NCBI RefSeq assembly: GCF_020595095.1
Contig: NZ_JAJDOP010000005.1
Span: 1-64,000 of the forward strand
Source: Microvirga rosea
GTDB taxonomy: Bacteria > Pseudomonadota > Alphaproteobacteria > Rhizobiales > Beijerinckiaceae
Direction of reading: 5' to 3'
Length of the DNA stretch: 64,000 nt
The notes beneath the pieces were generated by a model. That model made no database searches. It saw only the letters and a list, made by a program, of their open reading frames with translations, and was not told where the DNA came from. This document shows positions 17,940-26,539 of this stretch, in pieces (the first letter of the stretch is position 1; each line of letters begins with the position of its first letter). A program made the translations under genes and the position numbers.

Positions 17940-18941
17940 TCAGACCAAGGGGGATGGCGGCAGCGATCCGCCGCCCGGGGCGCCTCGTCCCCGCCAGGCC
18001 TGCGCCAAGCGGGCTCGCTCGAACAGGAGCACCACGATCAACGACAACGCGAAGGGGATCAGGAGGTAGAAGACGCGGAAAACGATCAATGCCGCCAGCA
18101 CATCGGGTTTTGGAATGTCCGGCATCGCCGTCAGGAAGACGAGCTCGAAGACTCCGAGGCCTCCGGGGGCATGGCTGACCAGGGCCGCCGAGAAGGACGC
18201 CAGGAAAACGGCCAGCACGACGATGAAGCTCGGCTCCCCATGGGCCGGAAGAACGAAGAAGATGATCCCGGCCGCTCCCAGGAGCTCGAGAGGTGCCGCC
18301 ATGAGCTGGCGCCAGAGGATCGCCGGACGCGGATATTCGATCTTGGCCTTCCGGATCACGAGCGGGGGAAGGTGCAGGATGGACCCCGCCACATAAAGCG
18401 CCACGAGGCCCAGAAGGATGAAGCCGACCGTCCGAGCCGTCGCCGGATTGGTCAGGACAGCGGGGAGAAGATCCTCGAGCCGGTGGAGAAGGGTCGGATC
18501 AACCGTCAGGACGATTCCGCCCAGCAGGATCGTCCCTAAGCCGAACGTGAAGGAGCACAGGGCCACGAGCACGGCGATCTGAGCGGCGCTCAAGCCCTTC
18601 GACGAATAGGCCCGATAGCGGACCACCGCGCCGGAGAAAACCGAAGCGCCGATATTGTGGGACAGGGCGTAGGTGGTGAAGGACGTGATGGAGACGAAGA
18701 GCCAGGAGATATGCCGCACGCCAAGGTGCAGGAGGGCGATCCGGTCGTACCAGGCCAACGCCCCGTAGGCGACCAGCGTCGAGAGGCCCGCCAACAGGTA
18801 GCGATGATTGGGCACCGCCTTCAGGCTTTCCCAGACATCATCGAGGGACAGGCCGCGAAGCTCGCGGTAAAGAAGCCAACCCGAAATGCCAACCGCCAGA
18901 AGCCCGATCAGGGGCCAAACGAACTCACGCACATTTTTCAT
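17940..18941 (-). CDS. UPF0104/YbhN-type integral membrane protein
   Basis: A 333-residue protein with about eight hydrophobic segments (first LIGLLAVGISGWLLY). Family landmarks are ALSHNIGASVFSGAVVRYRAY, SKGLSAAQIAVLVALCSFTFGLG and the SHAPGGLGVFELVFL motif, typical of lysylphosphatidylglycerol synthase N-terminal/flippase-like proteins. Members lacking the catalytic domain, as here, are annotated UPF0104 and suggested to move lipids; the exact function is unproven. AAGGAG lies 12 bases before the ATG at 18941. Transcribed with the downstream methyltransferase gene (eight-base gap). Confidence 0.85.
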   Translation of the reverse strand: MKNVREFVWPLIGLLAVGISGWLLYRELRGLSLDDVWESLKAVPNHRYLLAGLSTLVAYGALAWYDRIALLHLGVRHISWLFVSITSFTTYALSHNIGASVFSGAVVRYRAYSSKGLSAAQIAVLVALCSFTFGLGTILLGGIVLTVDPTLLHRLEDLLPAVLTNPATARTVGFILLGLVALYVAGSILHLPPLVIRKAKIEYPRPAILWRQLMAAPLELLGAAGIIFFVLPAHGEPSFIVVLAVFLASFSAALVSHAPGGLGVFELVFLTAMPDIPKPDVLAALIVFRVFYLLIPFALSLIVVLLFERARLAQAWRGRGAPGGGSLPPSPLV

Positions 18942-19258
18942 GGAGGCGGACGGCTCCTTCGCTCTTGATCTCTGTGTGCCCTACAAGCCTTTGCCCCGCA
19001 AGGGGGAAGTCGGTCGCGGCCCGGTGCTATTTCGGCGCGGAACACCCACGAAAGACTTTTGACCGGACGGTGTAGAACGGCTCTCTTTCCCGAAGCTCGC
19101 TCCGTGGCAAGATCGGAGCCCGTCGGACGGCTTGCCGCTGGCCCCCGGCGGCAACGGCTACGTGGAGGAAAGCTCCCAGGGCGGCCTCCCCGTTGCCCTC
19201 GCGTCCCGACCATGGGAAACCGTTCCGTAACGCAGCTTTTTCAGGACATGGTCGCAGA
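18942..19258. other. Intergenic region between divergent UPF0104 and GNAT genes
   Basis: 317 bases that should contain two divergent promoters. No gene, repeat or known operator was recognised; overlapping small frames lack ribosome sites. Confidence 0.5.
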
Positions 19259-19879
19259 ATGACGGCAGCCTCCTCCATGGCATTGAACCTCAACGGCTAT
19301 ACTGACCTGCCCGAGGGAAAGATCGCGGCCGTCGTGACCTATCTCCGGATGCACCGGCCCCCATCCATTCCCGGACCGGATGAAGCGGCGCCATGGAATT
19401 TGCAGCGCCTGACCGGCGATACGGAGCGATACCGCGCGCTGTTCCGGCGCATCGGAGAGCCCTGGCTCTGGTTCAGCCGGGCCGTCATGTCGGCAGACGA
19501 TCTCCAGGCGGTGATCGGGAATTCGCAGGTCGAGGCCTATGCGCTCAGCGACGGAACCGCCGATATCGGACTCTTGGAACTCGACTTTCGTACGCCAGGC
19601 GAAGCGGAGCTGGTCTTCCTCGGCCTCGTGCCCGGAACGATCGGCCAAGGCGCGGGGCGCTTCCTGATCCGGGAGGCGATCCGCAGAGCTTTCGAAAAGC
19701 CGGTCGACCGGCTTTTCGTCCATACCTGTTCCCTGGATCATCCCGGTGCCCTGTCGTTCTATCGACGTGCCGGGTTCGAGCCCTACAAGCGGGCGCTCGA
19801 AGTGGCGGACGACCCACGCCTCACGGGCCATCTGCCGCGCGATGCCGGGTCCCACGTTCCGGTGCTTGGCAAGGTTTGA
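19259..19879 (+). CDS. GNAT family N-acetyltransferase
   Basis: About 206 residues from MTAASSMALN. The GNAT fold is visible as IGLLELDFR, ELVFLGLVPGTIGQGAGRFLIREAI (acetyl-CoA binding, Q/RxxGxG/A type) and RLFVHTCSLDHPGALSFYRRAGFEPY. Substrate unknown. An earlier in-frame start (19193) gives a basic extension with no homology visible, so the ATG at 19259 is preferred although its ribosome site is weak. It converges on fliJ. Confidence 0.85.
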   Translation: MTAASSMALNLNGYTDLPEGKIAAVVTYLRMHRPPSIPGPDEAAPWNLQRLTGDTERYRALFRRIGEPWLWFSRAVMSADDLQAVIGNSQVEAYALSDGTADIGLLELDFRTPGEAELVFLGLVPGTIGQGAGRFLIREAIRRAFEKPVDRLFVHTCSLDHPGALSFYRRAGFEPYKRALEVADDPRLTGHLPRDAGSHVPVLGKV

Positions 19880-19943
19880 TCCCGGCCAAAGAAAAGGCGC
19901 ACCGTTGGGCGCGCCGATGGAATGGGAGAAGGGAAAGAGGATG

Positions 19944-20345
19944 TCAGGCCGAGGCGCGCATGGCTCTTGGCTGAGCGGCCTGGATGACGGCACCGTCACG
20001 CACCGGATCACCGGTACGCTCCCGGTCCTCGAGGCTTTCCGCACGCTTCAGATCCTCGAACGCTTCGCCAAGCTCCGCCTTGGCGTCGTCGAGCTGAACA
20101 TGAAGATTCTGGACCGATTGGCGTAGGTTGTCCCGGCGCTGCGCCGCAGCACGGGCATAGGTCGGATAGGCGAAGTGGTTCGGATCGGAGATCCCGGCTT
20201 TGTGCTCCTCCGCCGCGATTTCACGATCGAGATCCACCGCCATGCGGTCGAACTCAGCGATCATCATCTCGATCTGCGCCACCTTCCGACGTTTCTCGTC
20301 GACCTGAAAGCGCTTGAGGCGGATGAGCGTATCCCGCGACTTCAT
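19944..20345 (-). CDS. fliJ: Flagellar export protein FliJ
   Basis: A 133-residue predicted coiled-coil protein starting MKSRDTLIRLKRFQVDEKRRKVAQIE, the N-terminal signature of rhizobial FliJ. FliJ is a soluble chaperone and escort of the flagellar type III export ATPase FliI. It is separated from the rest of the flagellar genes here and sits divergent to ctrA, an order I associate with Methylobacteriaceae. The 518-base region between fliJ and ctrA therefore likely drives both. GGAG lies about ten bases before the ATG. Confidence 0.85.
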   Translation of the reverse strand: MKSRDTLIRLKRFQVDEKRRKVAQIEMMIAEFDRMAVDLDREIAAEEHKAGISDPNHFAYPTYARAAAQRRDNLRQSVQNLHVQLDDAKAELGEAFEDLKRAESLEDRERTGDPVRDGAVIQAAQPRAMRASA

Positions 20346-20863
20346 CTTGATTCAACTCCACACGTCGCTGTTTCACGTGCCCGGTGGATCGCTCAGTTAT
20401 CCCCCGGACGCGATTTACCATCACGCATGGAAGTTGACCTTTCCTTACCGCCGCCGAGGAAATCCTCAGGAAAGGTTGCAGTGAGATATGTCACTCAGGC
20501 AGCAATCTATCCACAGGCCCGGCGCCATCAACCTTTCGTTTACCGAACTCGTTAACACTGGGTTCGTCACAGCGAGTCTCCTTAGGGTCGATCGCATGGC
20601 CGGGGCGTAAAGCCCCGAAAAGCAAAGAGTTTCAGTCGGACGGAACGGTTTGGAATGGAGCCTCAAACCACACATGTCAGCGGCCCGGAACGACATAGGG
20701 GAAGAACCAAGTCGTTAAGCGCTTGCATGTCTGAATCAGGGTTTGTTAACCATTCTGAACTAGCGTTTCGAATCAGTTCAAGAGGGCATCCGCCACAGGC
20801 CCTGTGGCGGGTGGGCAGCCACCGGCTTGTCATTAACCCAAGGGCAAGGGCTGGGGAATAAAC
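20346..20863. other. Divergent fliJ-ctrA control region with GANTC sites, CtrA half-sites and hairpins
   Basis: 518 bases without a gene. It contains three GANTC motifs (20574-20578, 20733-20737, 20770-20774), the recognition sequence of the cell-cycle methylase CcrM. It also has a TTAACCAT motif (20746-20753) and another TTAACC (20833-20838), both CtrA half-site forms. A perfect 9-1-9 palindrome (20791-20809) and a small GGTGG/CCACC hairpin follow. This fits cell-cycle-controlled, autoregulated ctrA transcription as known in Caulobacter; actual promoter positions are not determined. Confidence 0.65.
20791..20809. promoter_or_regulatory. Perfect 19-base palindrome in the ctrA leader
   Basis: CGCCACAGG and CCTGTGGCG are exact reverse complements around a single C, ending 54 bases before the ctrA ATG. 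It could be an operator for a dimeric protein; as RNA the loop would need to open by a few pairs. Confidence 0.55.
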
Positions 20864-21565
20864 ATGCGCGTACTTCTTATCGAAGACGACAGCGCAACTG
20901 CGCAGAGCATCGAGCTGATGCTGAAATCCGAGAATTTCAACGTCTACGCGACGGATCTCGGCGAAGAGGGCGTCGATCTCGGCAAGCTCTACGACTACGA
21001 TATCATTCTTCTGGACCTGAACCTTCCCGACATGTCGGGCTACGAGGTGCTGCGCACGCTTCGCGTCGCCAAGGTCAAGACCCCGATCCTGATTCTCTCC
21101 GGCATGGCCGGCACCGACGACAAGGTGAAAGGCCTGGGCTTCGGCGCCGACGACTACCTGACGAAGCCCTTCCACAAGGACGAGCTTGTCGCCCGCATTC
21201 ATGCGATCGTGCGTCGTTCCAAGGGCCATGCGCAATCGGTGATCACCACCGGCGATCTGGTGGTGAACCTCGATACGAAGACCGTCGAGGTGGGTGGTGC
21301 GCGCGTTCACCTGACGGGCAAGGAATACCAGATGCTGGAACTCCTTTCGTTGCGTAAGGGCACGACCCTGACGAAAGAGATGTTCCTCAACCATCTCTAT
21401 GGCGGAATGGACGAGCCGGAGCTGAAGATCATCGACGTCTTCATCTGCAAGCTGCGCAAGAAGCTCGCCAACGCCTCTCAAGGCAAGAACTACATCGAGA
21501 CCGTTTGGGGCCGTGGCTACGTGCTGCGCGAACCAAGTGAATCGGACGAGCGGATCGCCGTTTAA
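20864..21565 (+). CDS. ctrA: Cell-cycle response regulator CtrA
   Basis: 233 residues. The N-terminal receiver has D51 as phospho-acceptor ([15 protein letters not shown]), an acidic pocket at E7-D8-D9 (LLIEDD) and the [10 protein letters not shown] lysine. The C-terminal OmpR-type winged helix carries [17 protein letters not shown] and [11 protein letters not shown]. CtrA is the master transcription factor for division, flagellar and chemotaxis genes in alphaproteobacteria, phosphorylated through CckA-ChpT. The ATG follows GGGGAA at five bases. A strong terminator follows. Regulation is suggested by GANTC and TTAACCAT motifs upstream. Confidence 0.98.
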   Translation: MRVLLIEDDSATAQSIELMLKSENFNVYATDLGEEGVDLGKLYDYDIILLDLNLPDMSGYEVLRTLRVAKVKTPILILSGMAGTDDKVKGLGFGADDYLTKPFHKDELVARIHAIVRRSKGHAQSVITTGDLVVNLDTKTVEVGGARVHLTGKEYQMLELLSLRKGTTLTKEMFLNHLYGGMDEPELKIIDVFICKLRKKLANASQGKNYIETVWGRGYVLREPSESDERIAV

Positions 21566-21586
21566 GATCACGCTTCAAAGCATCGA

Positions 21587-21613
21587 AAAGCCCGGCATCC
21601 GCCGGGCTTTTTT
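21587..21613 (+). terminator. Rho-independent terminator of ctrA
   Basis: AAAGCCCGGC and GCCGGGCTTT (21587-21596, 21601-21610) enclose ATCC and are followed by a run of T to 21613, 22 bases after the ctrA stop. Confidence 0.9.
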
Positions 21614-21650
21614 GTTATAGTCGCGCACGCAAGGGACAGGAGTAATCCGC

Positions 21651-22088
21651 ATGCGCTCGATGATGGCGTCATGGCAATTCTGGGCATTGCTCTCGGCGGC
21701 TTCCGCAGCGCTGACGGCGGTCTTCGCCAAGATCGGCATCGAGGGAATCGGTTCGGACTTCGCCACCTTCATTCGGACGGTCGTGATTCTCATCGTGCTC
21801 GGCGCGATCCTGATCGTCACGGGCCAGTGGCAATCCTGGAGTTCCGTCTCGGCGAAGTCCTATGTGTTTCTGCTCCTGTCGGGGCTTGCGACGGGCGCCT
21901 CGTGGTTGTGCTACTTCCGCGCTCTCAAACTTGGTGACGCGGCGCGTGTCGCGCCGATCGACAAACTCAGCGTCGTGCTGGTGGCGCTGTTCGGCGTCGT
22001 GTTTCTCGGGGAGCGCCTGACCGGATGGAACTGGGCAGGGATCGTGCTGATCGCCGCAGGAGCGATCCTGGTCGCCTACAAAGGCTGA
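21651..22088 (+). CDS. Small EamA-family (half-size DMT) membrane protein
   Basis: A 145-residue protein with four to five hydrophobic segments (ALLSAASAALTAVFAKIG, TVVILIVLGAILIVTG, YVFLLLSGLATGASWLCYF, KLSVVLVALFGVVFLGERL, AGIVLIAAGAILVAYKG). It is one EamA repeat, about half the usual transporter length, and likely acts as a dimer like small multidrug transporters (inference). AGGAG precedes the ATG by nine bases. Substrate unknown. The neighbour on the opposite strand is a full-length EamA transporter. Confidence 0.88.
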   Translation: MRSMMASWQFWALLSAASAALTAVFAKIGIEGIGSDFATFIRTVVILIVLGAILIVTGQWQSWSSVSAKSYVFLLLSGLATGASWLCYFRALKLGDAARVAPIDKLSVVLVALFGVVFLGERLTGWNWAGIVLIAAGAILVAYKG

Positions 22089-22098
22089 CCACAGAGCT

Positions 22099-22938
22099 TC
22101 AGAGCCGCATCACGATCACGCCGCACGCGATCATCCCGGCAGCGGCGATACGCACGGGACCTGCTCTTTCCTTGAGGAAGAGAACGGCGAACAGAACCGC
22201 GAAGAGCACGCTCGATTCCCTAAGGGCAGCAACAAGCGCGATGGGTGCTTGCGTGAAGGCCCAGATCGCGATCCAGTAGGACGCGAGGGACATGGCGCCT
22301 GCGGTCAGGCCGCTGCGCCATGCCGGCGCCAGGCGCTTGAGGATTTTGGTTCCGCGCAAGGCGAACACGCAGGCGCAGGTGCAGATTCCATCGACGATGC
22401 TGAGACCGATGATATATCCGGACGCGGAACCGGATATCCTCGCCCCAAGACCATCGACCAGGGTGTAGGAAGCCGTGAAGGCCGCTGTCGCGAGAGCGAA
22501 CCCAAGCGCTTTCAGGGGGATCCGGTCTGCCGCTCCATGACGGAAGGACATGATGCAAACTCCGAAGCCGATCAGAAGGATCGCGGCCAGCTTCGCGAGC
22601 GTCACCGTCTCACCGAGAAACGCCGTGCTGGCGACCGCGACGATCAAAGGAGCCGTGCCGCGGGCCAACGGATAGACCTGTGACAGATCCCCATGTTCAT
22701 AGGCCTTGACCAAGGTGAGCTTATAGCCCGTATGGATCAGCGCGGACGCGATCAGCCAAGGCAGCGATGCGACGGCGGGGAGCGGAAAGAACGGAAGCAG
22801 CGCGGCGCAGATCAAGGCCGATGAAAGCGCCAGCAACGTCATGGACGACAGCCGGTCGAGCCCGACCTTCACCACGGCGTTCCATCCGGCATGCATGGCG
22901 GCAGCCAGCAACACAGCCCCAAAGACGACTGGCTCCAC
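22099..22938 (-). CDS. EamA/DMT superfamily transporter
   Basis: About 279 residues with ten hydrophobic segments in two EamA repeats. The conserved end of the first repeat is IAVASTAFLGETVTLAKL-like (VAVASTAFLGETVT) and of the second VLFLKERAGPVR. The GTG at 22938 is chosen because AGGGAG lies six bases upstream; the ATG at 22998 would add a 20-residue charged extension before the first membrane segment (VFGAVLLAAAMHAGWN). Substrate unknown. It is divergent from a LysR regulator gene (start 23074), which may control it. Confidence 0.88.
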   Translation of the reverse strand: MEPVVFGAVLLAAAMHAGWNAVVKVGLDRLSSMTLLALSSALICAALLPFFPLPAVASLPWLIASALIHTGYKLTLVKAYEHGDLSQVYPLARGTAPLIVAVASTAFLGETVTLAKLAAILLIGFGVCIMSFRHGAADRIPLKALGFALATAAFTASYTLVDGLGARISGSASGYIIGLSIVDGICTCACVFALRGTKILKRLAPAWRSGLTAGAMSLASYWIAIWAFTQAPIALVAALRESSVLFAVLFAVLFLKERAGPVRIAAAGMIACGVIVMRL

Positions 22939-23073
22939 GCTTTTCTCCCTCGCGTCGCGTGATGTTCGGTTCCGCTTGCGGCCTTCAAGAACCGTCATGC
23001 GGCGTCCCTTGTGTCACGGCACCGGAGGCTCGATAATCGATATGATCTAACGAACGATGTGCATTTTTCTCAC

Positions 23074-23979
23074 ATGGCCAGTCGCCGCCTCCCTTCCTTG
23101 AACGCCCTCGCCGCTTTTGAAGCCGCAGCTCGGCTGGGCCGCATGACCCTTGCGGCGGAGGAGCTGGCCGTCACCCATGGCGCCATCAGCCGCCAAGTGC
23201 GCCATCTCGAGGAGGTTCTCGGCGTTCGCCTGTTCGAAGGTCCGAAGAATGCCTTGCGCCTGACGGATGCGGGACGCACGCTGGTCACCCACCTCACCGC
23301 CGGCTTCGACCATCTGGAATTCGGCGTTCGCGCCGTGGCGGACGAGGAGAACGGCGCACTCGACGTTTCGTGCACCGGAACGTTCAGCATGCGCTGGCTG
23401 ATCCCGCGTCTTTATCGGTTTCAGGAGGCTCATCCGGATATCGAGGTACGGCTCTCGGCCTCTTACGCGCCGGTCGACTTCGCGCGCCATCGCTACGAGG
23501 TCGCGATCCGCCTCACCGATCACCTCATGCCGTCGGAGGCCGCGACCACGCCGCTCTTTGCCGAGTCCGTCGGGCCCGTGCTGGCCCCTGCCCTTGCGGC
23601 ACGCCTTGGTCTCAAGGATCCCGGCGATCTCAAAGGCGCTCCGCTGCTCCACACGGTCACCCGCCGATACGCCTGGCCGGATTGGCTGGCGCGCGCCGCC
23701 GGCGGCGCCAGGGTCGATCTGTCGGGAACGGAGTACGAGCATTTCTACTACATGCTCGAAGCGGCGACCGCCGGCTTAGGGATAGGGATCGCTCCCTGGC
23801 AGCTGGTGATCGACGACATCCAGGCCGGGCGGCTCGTGGCGCCCTTCGGGTTCATTCCGAGCGGGATGGATTATGTCGCCGTCCGTCGTCCGCAACGAAG
23901 CCGCAAGGCGCAGGCCTTCTGCGCCTGGCTTGAAACGGAAGCCGCCAGGACCCCTATGCCGACGTCGCCCGCAGGGTGA
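23074..23979 (+). CDS. LysR-family transcriptional regulator, GcvA-like
   Basis: About 301 residues. The N-terminal winged HTH is typical (LPSLNALAAFEAAARLGRMTLAAEELAVTHGAISRQVRHLEE, residues about 6-48), followed by a co-inducer domain of the GcvA subfamily (SMRWLIPRLYRFQEAHPDIEVRL). The ATG at 23074 matches the family start; the frame is open further upstream. Its divergent neighbour is an EamA transporter, a common LysR target arrangement. Its 3' end overlaps the 3' end of chpT on the other strand by 26 bases. Confidence 0.9.
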   Translation: MASRRLPSLNALAAFEAAARLGRMTLAAEELAVTHGAISRQVRHLEEVLGVRLFEGPKNALRLTDAGRTLVTHLTAGFDHLEFGVRAVADEENGALDVSCTGTFSMRWLIPRLYRFQEAHPDIEVRLSASYAPVDFARHRYEVAIRLTDHLMPSEAATTPLFAESVGPVLAPALAARLGLKDPGDLKGAPLLHTVTRRYAWPDWLARAAGGARVDLSGTEYEHFYYMLEAATAGLGIGIAPWQLVIDDIQAGRLVAPFGFIPSGMDYVAVRRPQRSRKAQAFCAWLETEAARTPMPTSPAG

Positions 23980-24595
23980 CCTCGTCGCCGTCGATGCTGA
24001 AAGCCGTCGTCATGCCGGAAGCGCGCGCGATCATCCCGGCATAATAGATCTGGATGCCGTGCGCATCGACCGTCCCGGTTTCGGATTCCCCCGCCAGAAG
24101 AGCCTCGGCATGGGCCGGGATACGTGCGTTGAGTCCCTTCGAGCGAATGATGAACTCGCATTTCTCCGTATCGCCCGACACGCTGGCCGATATCGACCCG
24201 CCGCGCGGAATGGCGTTGATGGCGATCATGATCAGGTTGAGCAGCAGCTTCACCCGGTTCTTTGGAAACAGGAGCCGGGGAGCGGACCATGCAAAGGAAA
24301 TCTTGTCGTCCTGAAAGAGGCCGCGTGCCACCTGCTCCGCATCGCCGAGATCGATGGCGGCTCCCGCAGACCCGGCGGCCCCGAAGGCAAGGCGGGCGAA
24401 CTGCAGGCGGGCCGATGCCTGCTTCGCGCTTTTCTCGATCAGCTCCAGGGCGAATTCACGCATGGATTGGTCGTTGTCGTCCTCCAGGACCTCAAGGCCG
24501 TTGACGATGGCCCCGACCGGGGAAATCACATCATGACAGACCCGCGAGCAGAGAAGAGCGGCGAGATCGAGCGAATCGAGAGAAATCGTGGCCAT
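23954..24595 (-). CDS. chpT: Histidine phosphotransferase ChpT
   Basis: A 213-residue protein starting MATISLDSLDLAALLCSRVC. The phospho-accepting histidine is expected at H21 in CSRVCHDVISPVGAI, followed by the NGLEVLED stretch. The C-terminal part is a degenerate ATPase-like domain (LLLNLIMIAINAIPRGG, resembling an N-box). ChpT relays phosphate from CckA to CtrA and CpdR. GGAG sits five bases before the ATG; the longer frame to 24739 lacks a ribosome site. It is encoded 3 kb from ctrA. Confidence 0.92.
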   Translation of the reverse strand: MATISLDSLDLAALLCSRVCHDVISPVGAIVNGLEVLEDDNDQSMREFALELIEKSAKQASARLQFARLAFGAAGSAGAAIDLGDAEQVARGLFQDDKISFAWSAPRLLFPKNRVKLLLNLIMIAINAIPRGGSISASVSGDTEKCEFIIRSKGLNARIPAHAEALLAGESETGTVDAHGIQIYYAGMIARASGMTTAFSIDGDEVTLRATSA

Positions 24596-24762
24596 AAGGG
24601 CTCCGGATAGACCGACAATCGGCGTGAGGCTTGCATAACTCGGTTTCGTTCTGCAAAGCTTAACCCCGAAGAGGAAAGAGAACGTGAACCGGGATACCCG
24701 GCTATGAGTTCTTTGAGAAGCGGGCAAAGGAATTCCCAAGCCCTGCGCAGCGGGCCGGAGCC

Positions 24763-25584
24763 ATGACGGAACTTGACAGCGACACCGATGCCGTCGCGCG
24801 ACAATTGGCCGTGATCGCCATCGAGGCGGGGCAGATTCTTCGGCGCATGGAGCATGCTCTGCTCGACCCTTATGTGAAGCAGGACGGAACCCCGAGCACC
24901 ATGGCCGACCTCGCGGCCGAAGAGCTGATCATCAAGCATCTCAACCGGGCTTGGCCTGGCATTCCGGTGATTGCCGAAGAATCGGCGAACCAGACCGAGG
25001 CTGGGCGCTATTTTTTCCTGGTGGACCCTCTCGACGGCACCGGCGATTTTATCCATGGGACCGGAGAATACAGCGTCAACATCGCCCTGGTCCGTGACCA
25101 GCGTCCCATCGCGGCCGTCGTCGCCGCCCCGGCAATGGGGCGTATCTGGATCGCCGGGACCCAGGCGGAAACCGGCACCGTTCCTGACGCGCCGGATGCC
25201 GAGATCGACTGGCGTCCGGTGGAGACCAGACAGGCCCCCGAGCAGAGCCTCGTCGCCCTCGTCAGCCGGCGCCACGGGGACAATGCCACGGAGAAATGCC
25301 TGGAATCTCTCTCGATCGGCACGCGGCGCACGGCGTCGTCGGCCCTCAAATTCTGCCTCATCGCCTCCGGAGAGGCGGATATCTACGTGCGATGCGGGCC
25401 TACCATGGAGTGGGACACCGCGGCGGGCGACCACATCCTGTCCTGCGCGGGCGGACGCGTGATCGGCCCGGGCGGCACGAAACTGACCTATGGTCACCGG
25501 GACCGGAACTATCGCAACGGCCCCTTCGCGGCGCTTGGCGACGTCACGCTGGCTCCCCGCCTGGCCCTGCCCGTTTCCTGCTGA
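24763..25584 (+). CDS. cysQ: 3'(2'),5'-bisphosphate nucleotidase CysQ / inositol-monophosphatase family
   Basis: A 273-residue metal-dependent phosphatase. Li-sensitive phosphatase motifs are IAEES, VDPLDGTGDF (the WDPLDGT-like metal site) and MEWDTAAGDHIL. The spacing and length fit CysQ, which hydrolyses 3'-phosphoadenosine 5'-phosphate from sulfate assimilation. Inositol-phosphatase activity is the main alternative. GGAG lies immediately upstream of the ATG. Divergent from chpT. Confidence 0.88.
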   Translation: MTELDSDTDAVARQLAVIAIEAGQILRRMEHALLDPYVKQDGTPSTMADLAAEELIIKHLNRAWPGIPVIAEESANQTEAGRYFFLVDPLDGTGDFIHGTGEYSVNIALVRDQRPIAAVVAAPAMGRIWIAGTQAETGTVPDAPDAEIDWRPVETRQAPEQSLVALVSRRHGDNATEKCLESLSIGTRRTASSALKFCLIASGEADIYVRCGPTMEWDTAAGDHILSCAGGRVIGPGGTKLTYGHRDRNYRNGPFAALGDVTLAPRLALPVSC

Positions 25585-25816
25585 CATTTCCGGTCGTTGG
25601 ACAGCGACGGCGGATCCGCGGAGCGCCCGGATGTCCCACGCGCCGATGCGCCATGGGCAAGCCGGGTTGTAGAGAGATTGTTAGGGTTATCGCCTTAGAG
25701 TGATCCACCGTCCGTGCTCAAGATGGCCTTTCCGGGCGGGTTAACCCGGTCCAAGGCCGGATTGTCCACGTCCTGTCGGAGCGACAGCTCCGACGTCTCA
25801 AGCGAGGAGATTGCTC

Positions 25817-26428
25817 ATGGGCTCGCGATACCGCTTTCTGCTGGCAGCCGCTATGGCCGCTCTCGTCGGGTTGTCCGCCTCGGGTGCATCCGCCCAGGCG
25901 TCCCGCCAGGTGACCCGCACCAACTACCCCGCCCCCAACGCGCCGAACTCCTATAATTCGAACGACCTCGTTCAATCGGGACACCAGTTCTTCGGATCGG
26001 CCTCCCGCGGGCTCGCGTTGGCCGTGGAAGAGGCGGTGCGGCGCTGGGGCGAGCCGAACGGCTATATTCTCGGCCAGGAAGCCTCGGGGGCCTTCTTCGG
26101 CGGCCTTCGCTATGGCGAGGGCAAGCTCTTCACCCGCAATGTGGGCGAGCGCCGCATTTTCTGGCAAGGTCCGTCCCTGGGCTTCGACGTGGGCGGCGAA
26201 GGTGCCCGCACGATGATGCTGGTTTATAATCTTCCGGCCATCAACGCCCTGTACAAGCGCTTCGTCGGCCTCGACGGATCGGCCTATCTGATCGGCGGCT
26301 TCGGCATTTCGGCGGCTGCGGCCGACGAGATGGTCGTGGTGCCGATCCGCACCGGGGTCGGCGCCCGCCTTGGCGTCAACATGGGTTATCTGAAGTTCAC
26401 CCCCGAACCGACCTGGAATCCCTTTTAG
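25817..26428 (+). CDS. eipA: EipA-like periplasmic DUF1134 protein
   Basis: 203 residues: a signal peptide (residues about 1-27, LLAAAMAALVGLSASGASA) and a DUF1134 domain (SGHQFFGSASRGLALAVEE, GLRYGEGKL, GFDVGGEGARTMMLVYN, FGISAAAADEMVVVPIRTGVG). The Brucella homologue EipA is a periplasmic envelope-integrity and virulence protein reported to be controlled by CtrA. The ATG at 25817 follows GGAG by seven bases. A TTAACC half-site lies at 25741-25746, about 70 bases upstream. The symbol is assigned by family, not by alignment. Confidence 0.85.
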   Translation: MGSRYRFLLAAAMAALVGLSASGASAQASRQVTRTNYPAPNAPNSYNSNDLVQSGHQFFGSASRGLALAVEEAVRRWGEPNGYILGQEASGAFFGGLRYGEGKLFTRNVGERRIFWQGPSLGFDVGGEGARTMMLVYNLPAINALYKRFVGLDGSAYLIGGFGISAAAADEMVVVPIRTGVGARLGVNMGYLKFTPEPTWNPF

Positions 26429-26539
26429 ACTGCGCTAGAAAGGCTTATCCAGAGCCTGAACAAAGCTCTGGCAAGCCGCGCGGGCACAAGACAAGGTGCT
26501 TGAGCGTTTCCGGTCAGGCATCTTGGAGTTTGAGTCCGC

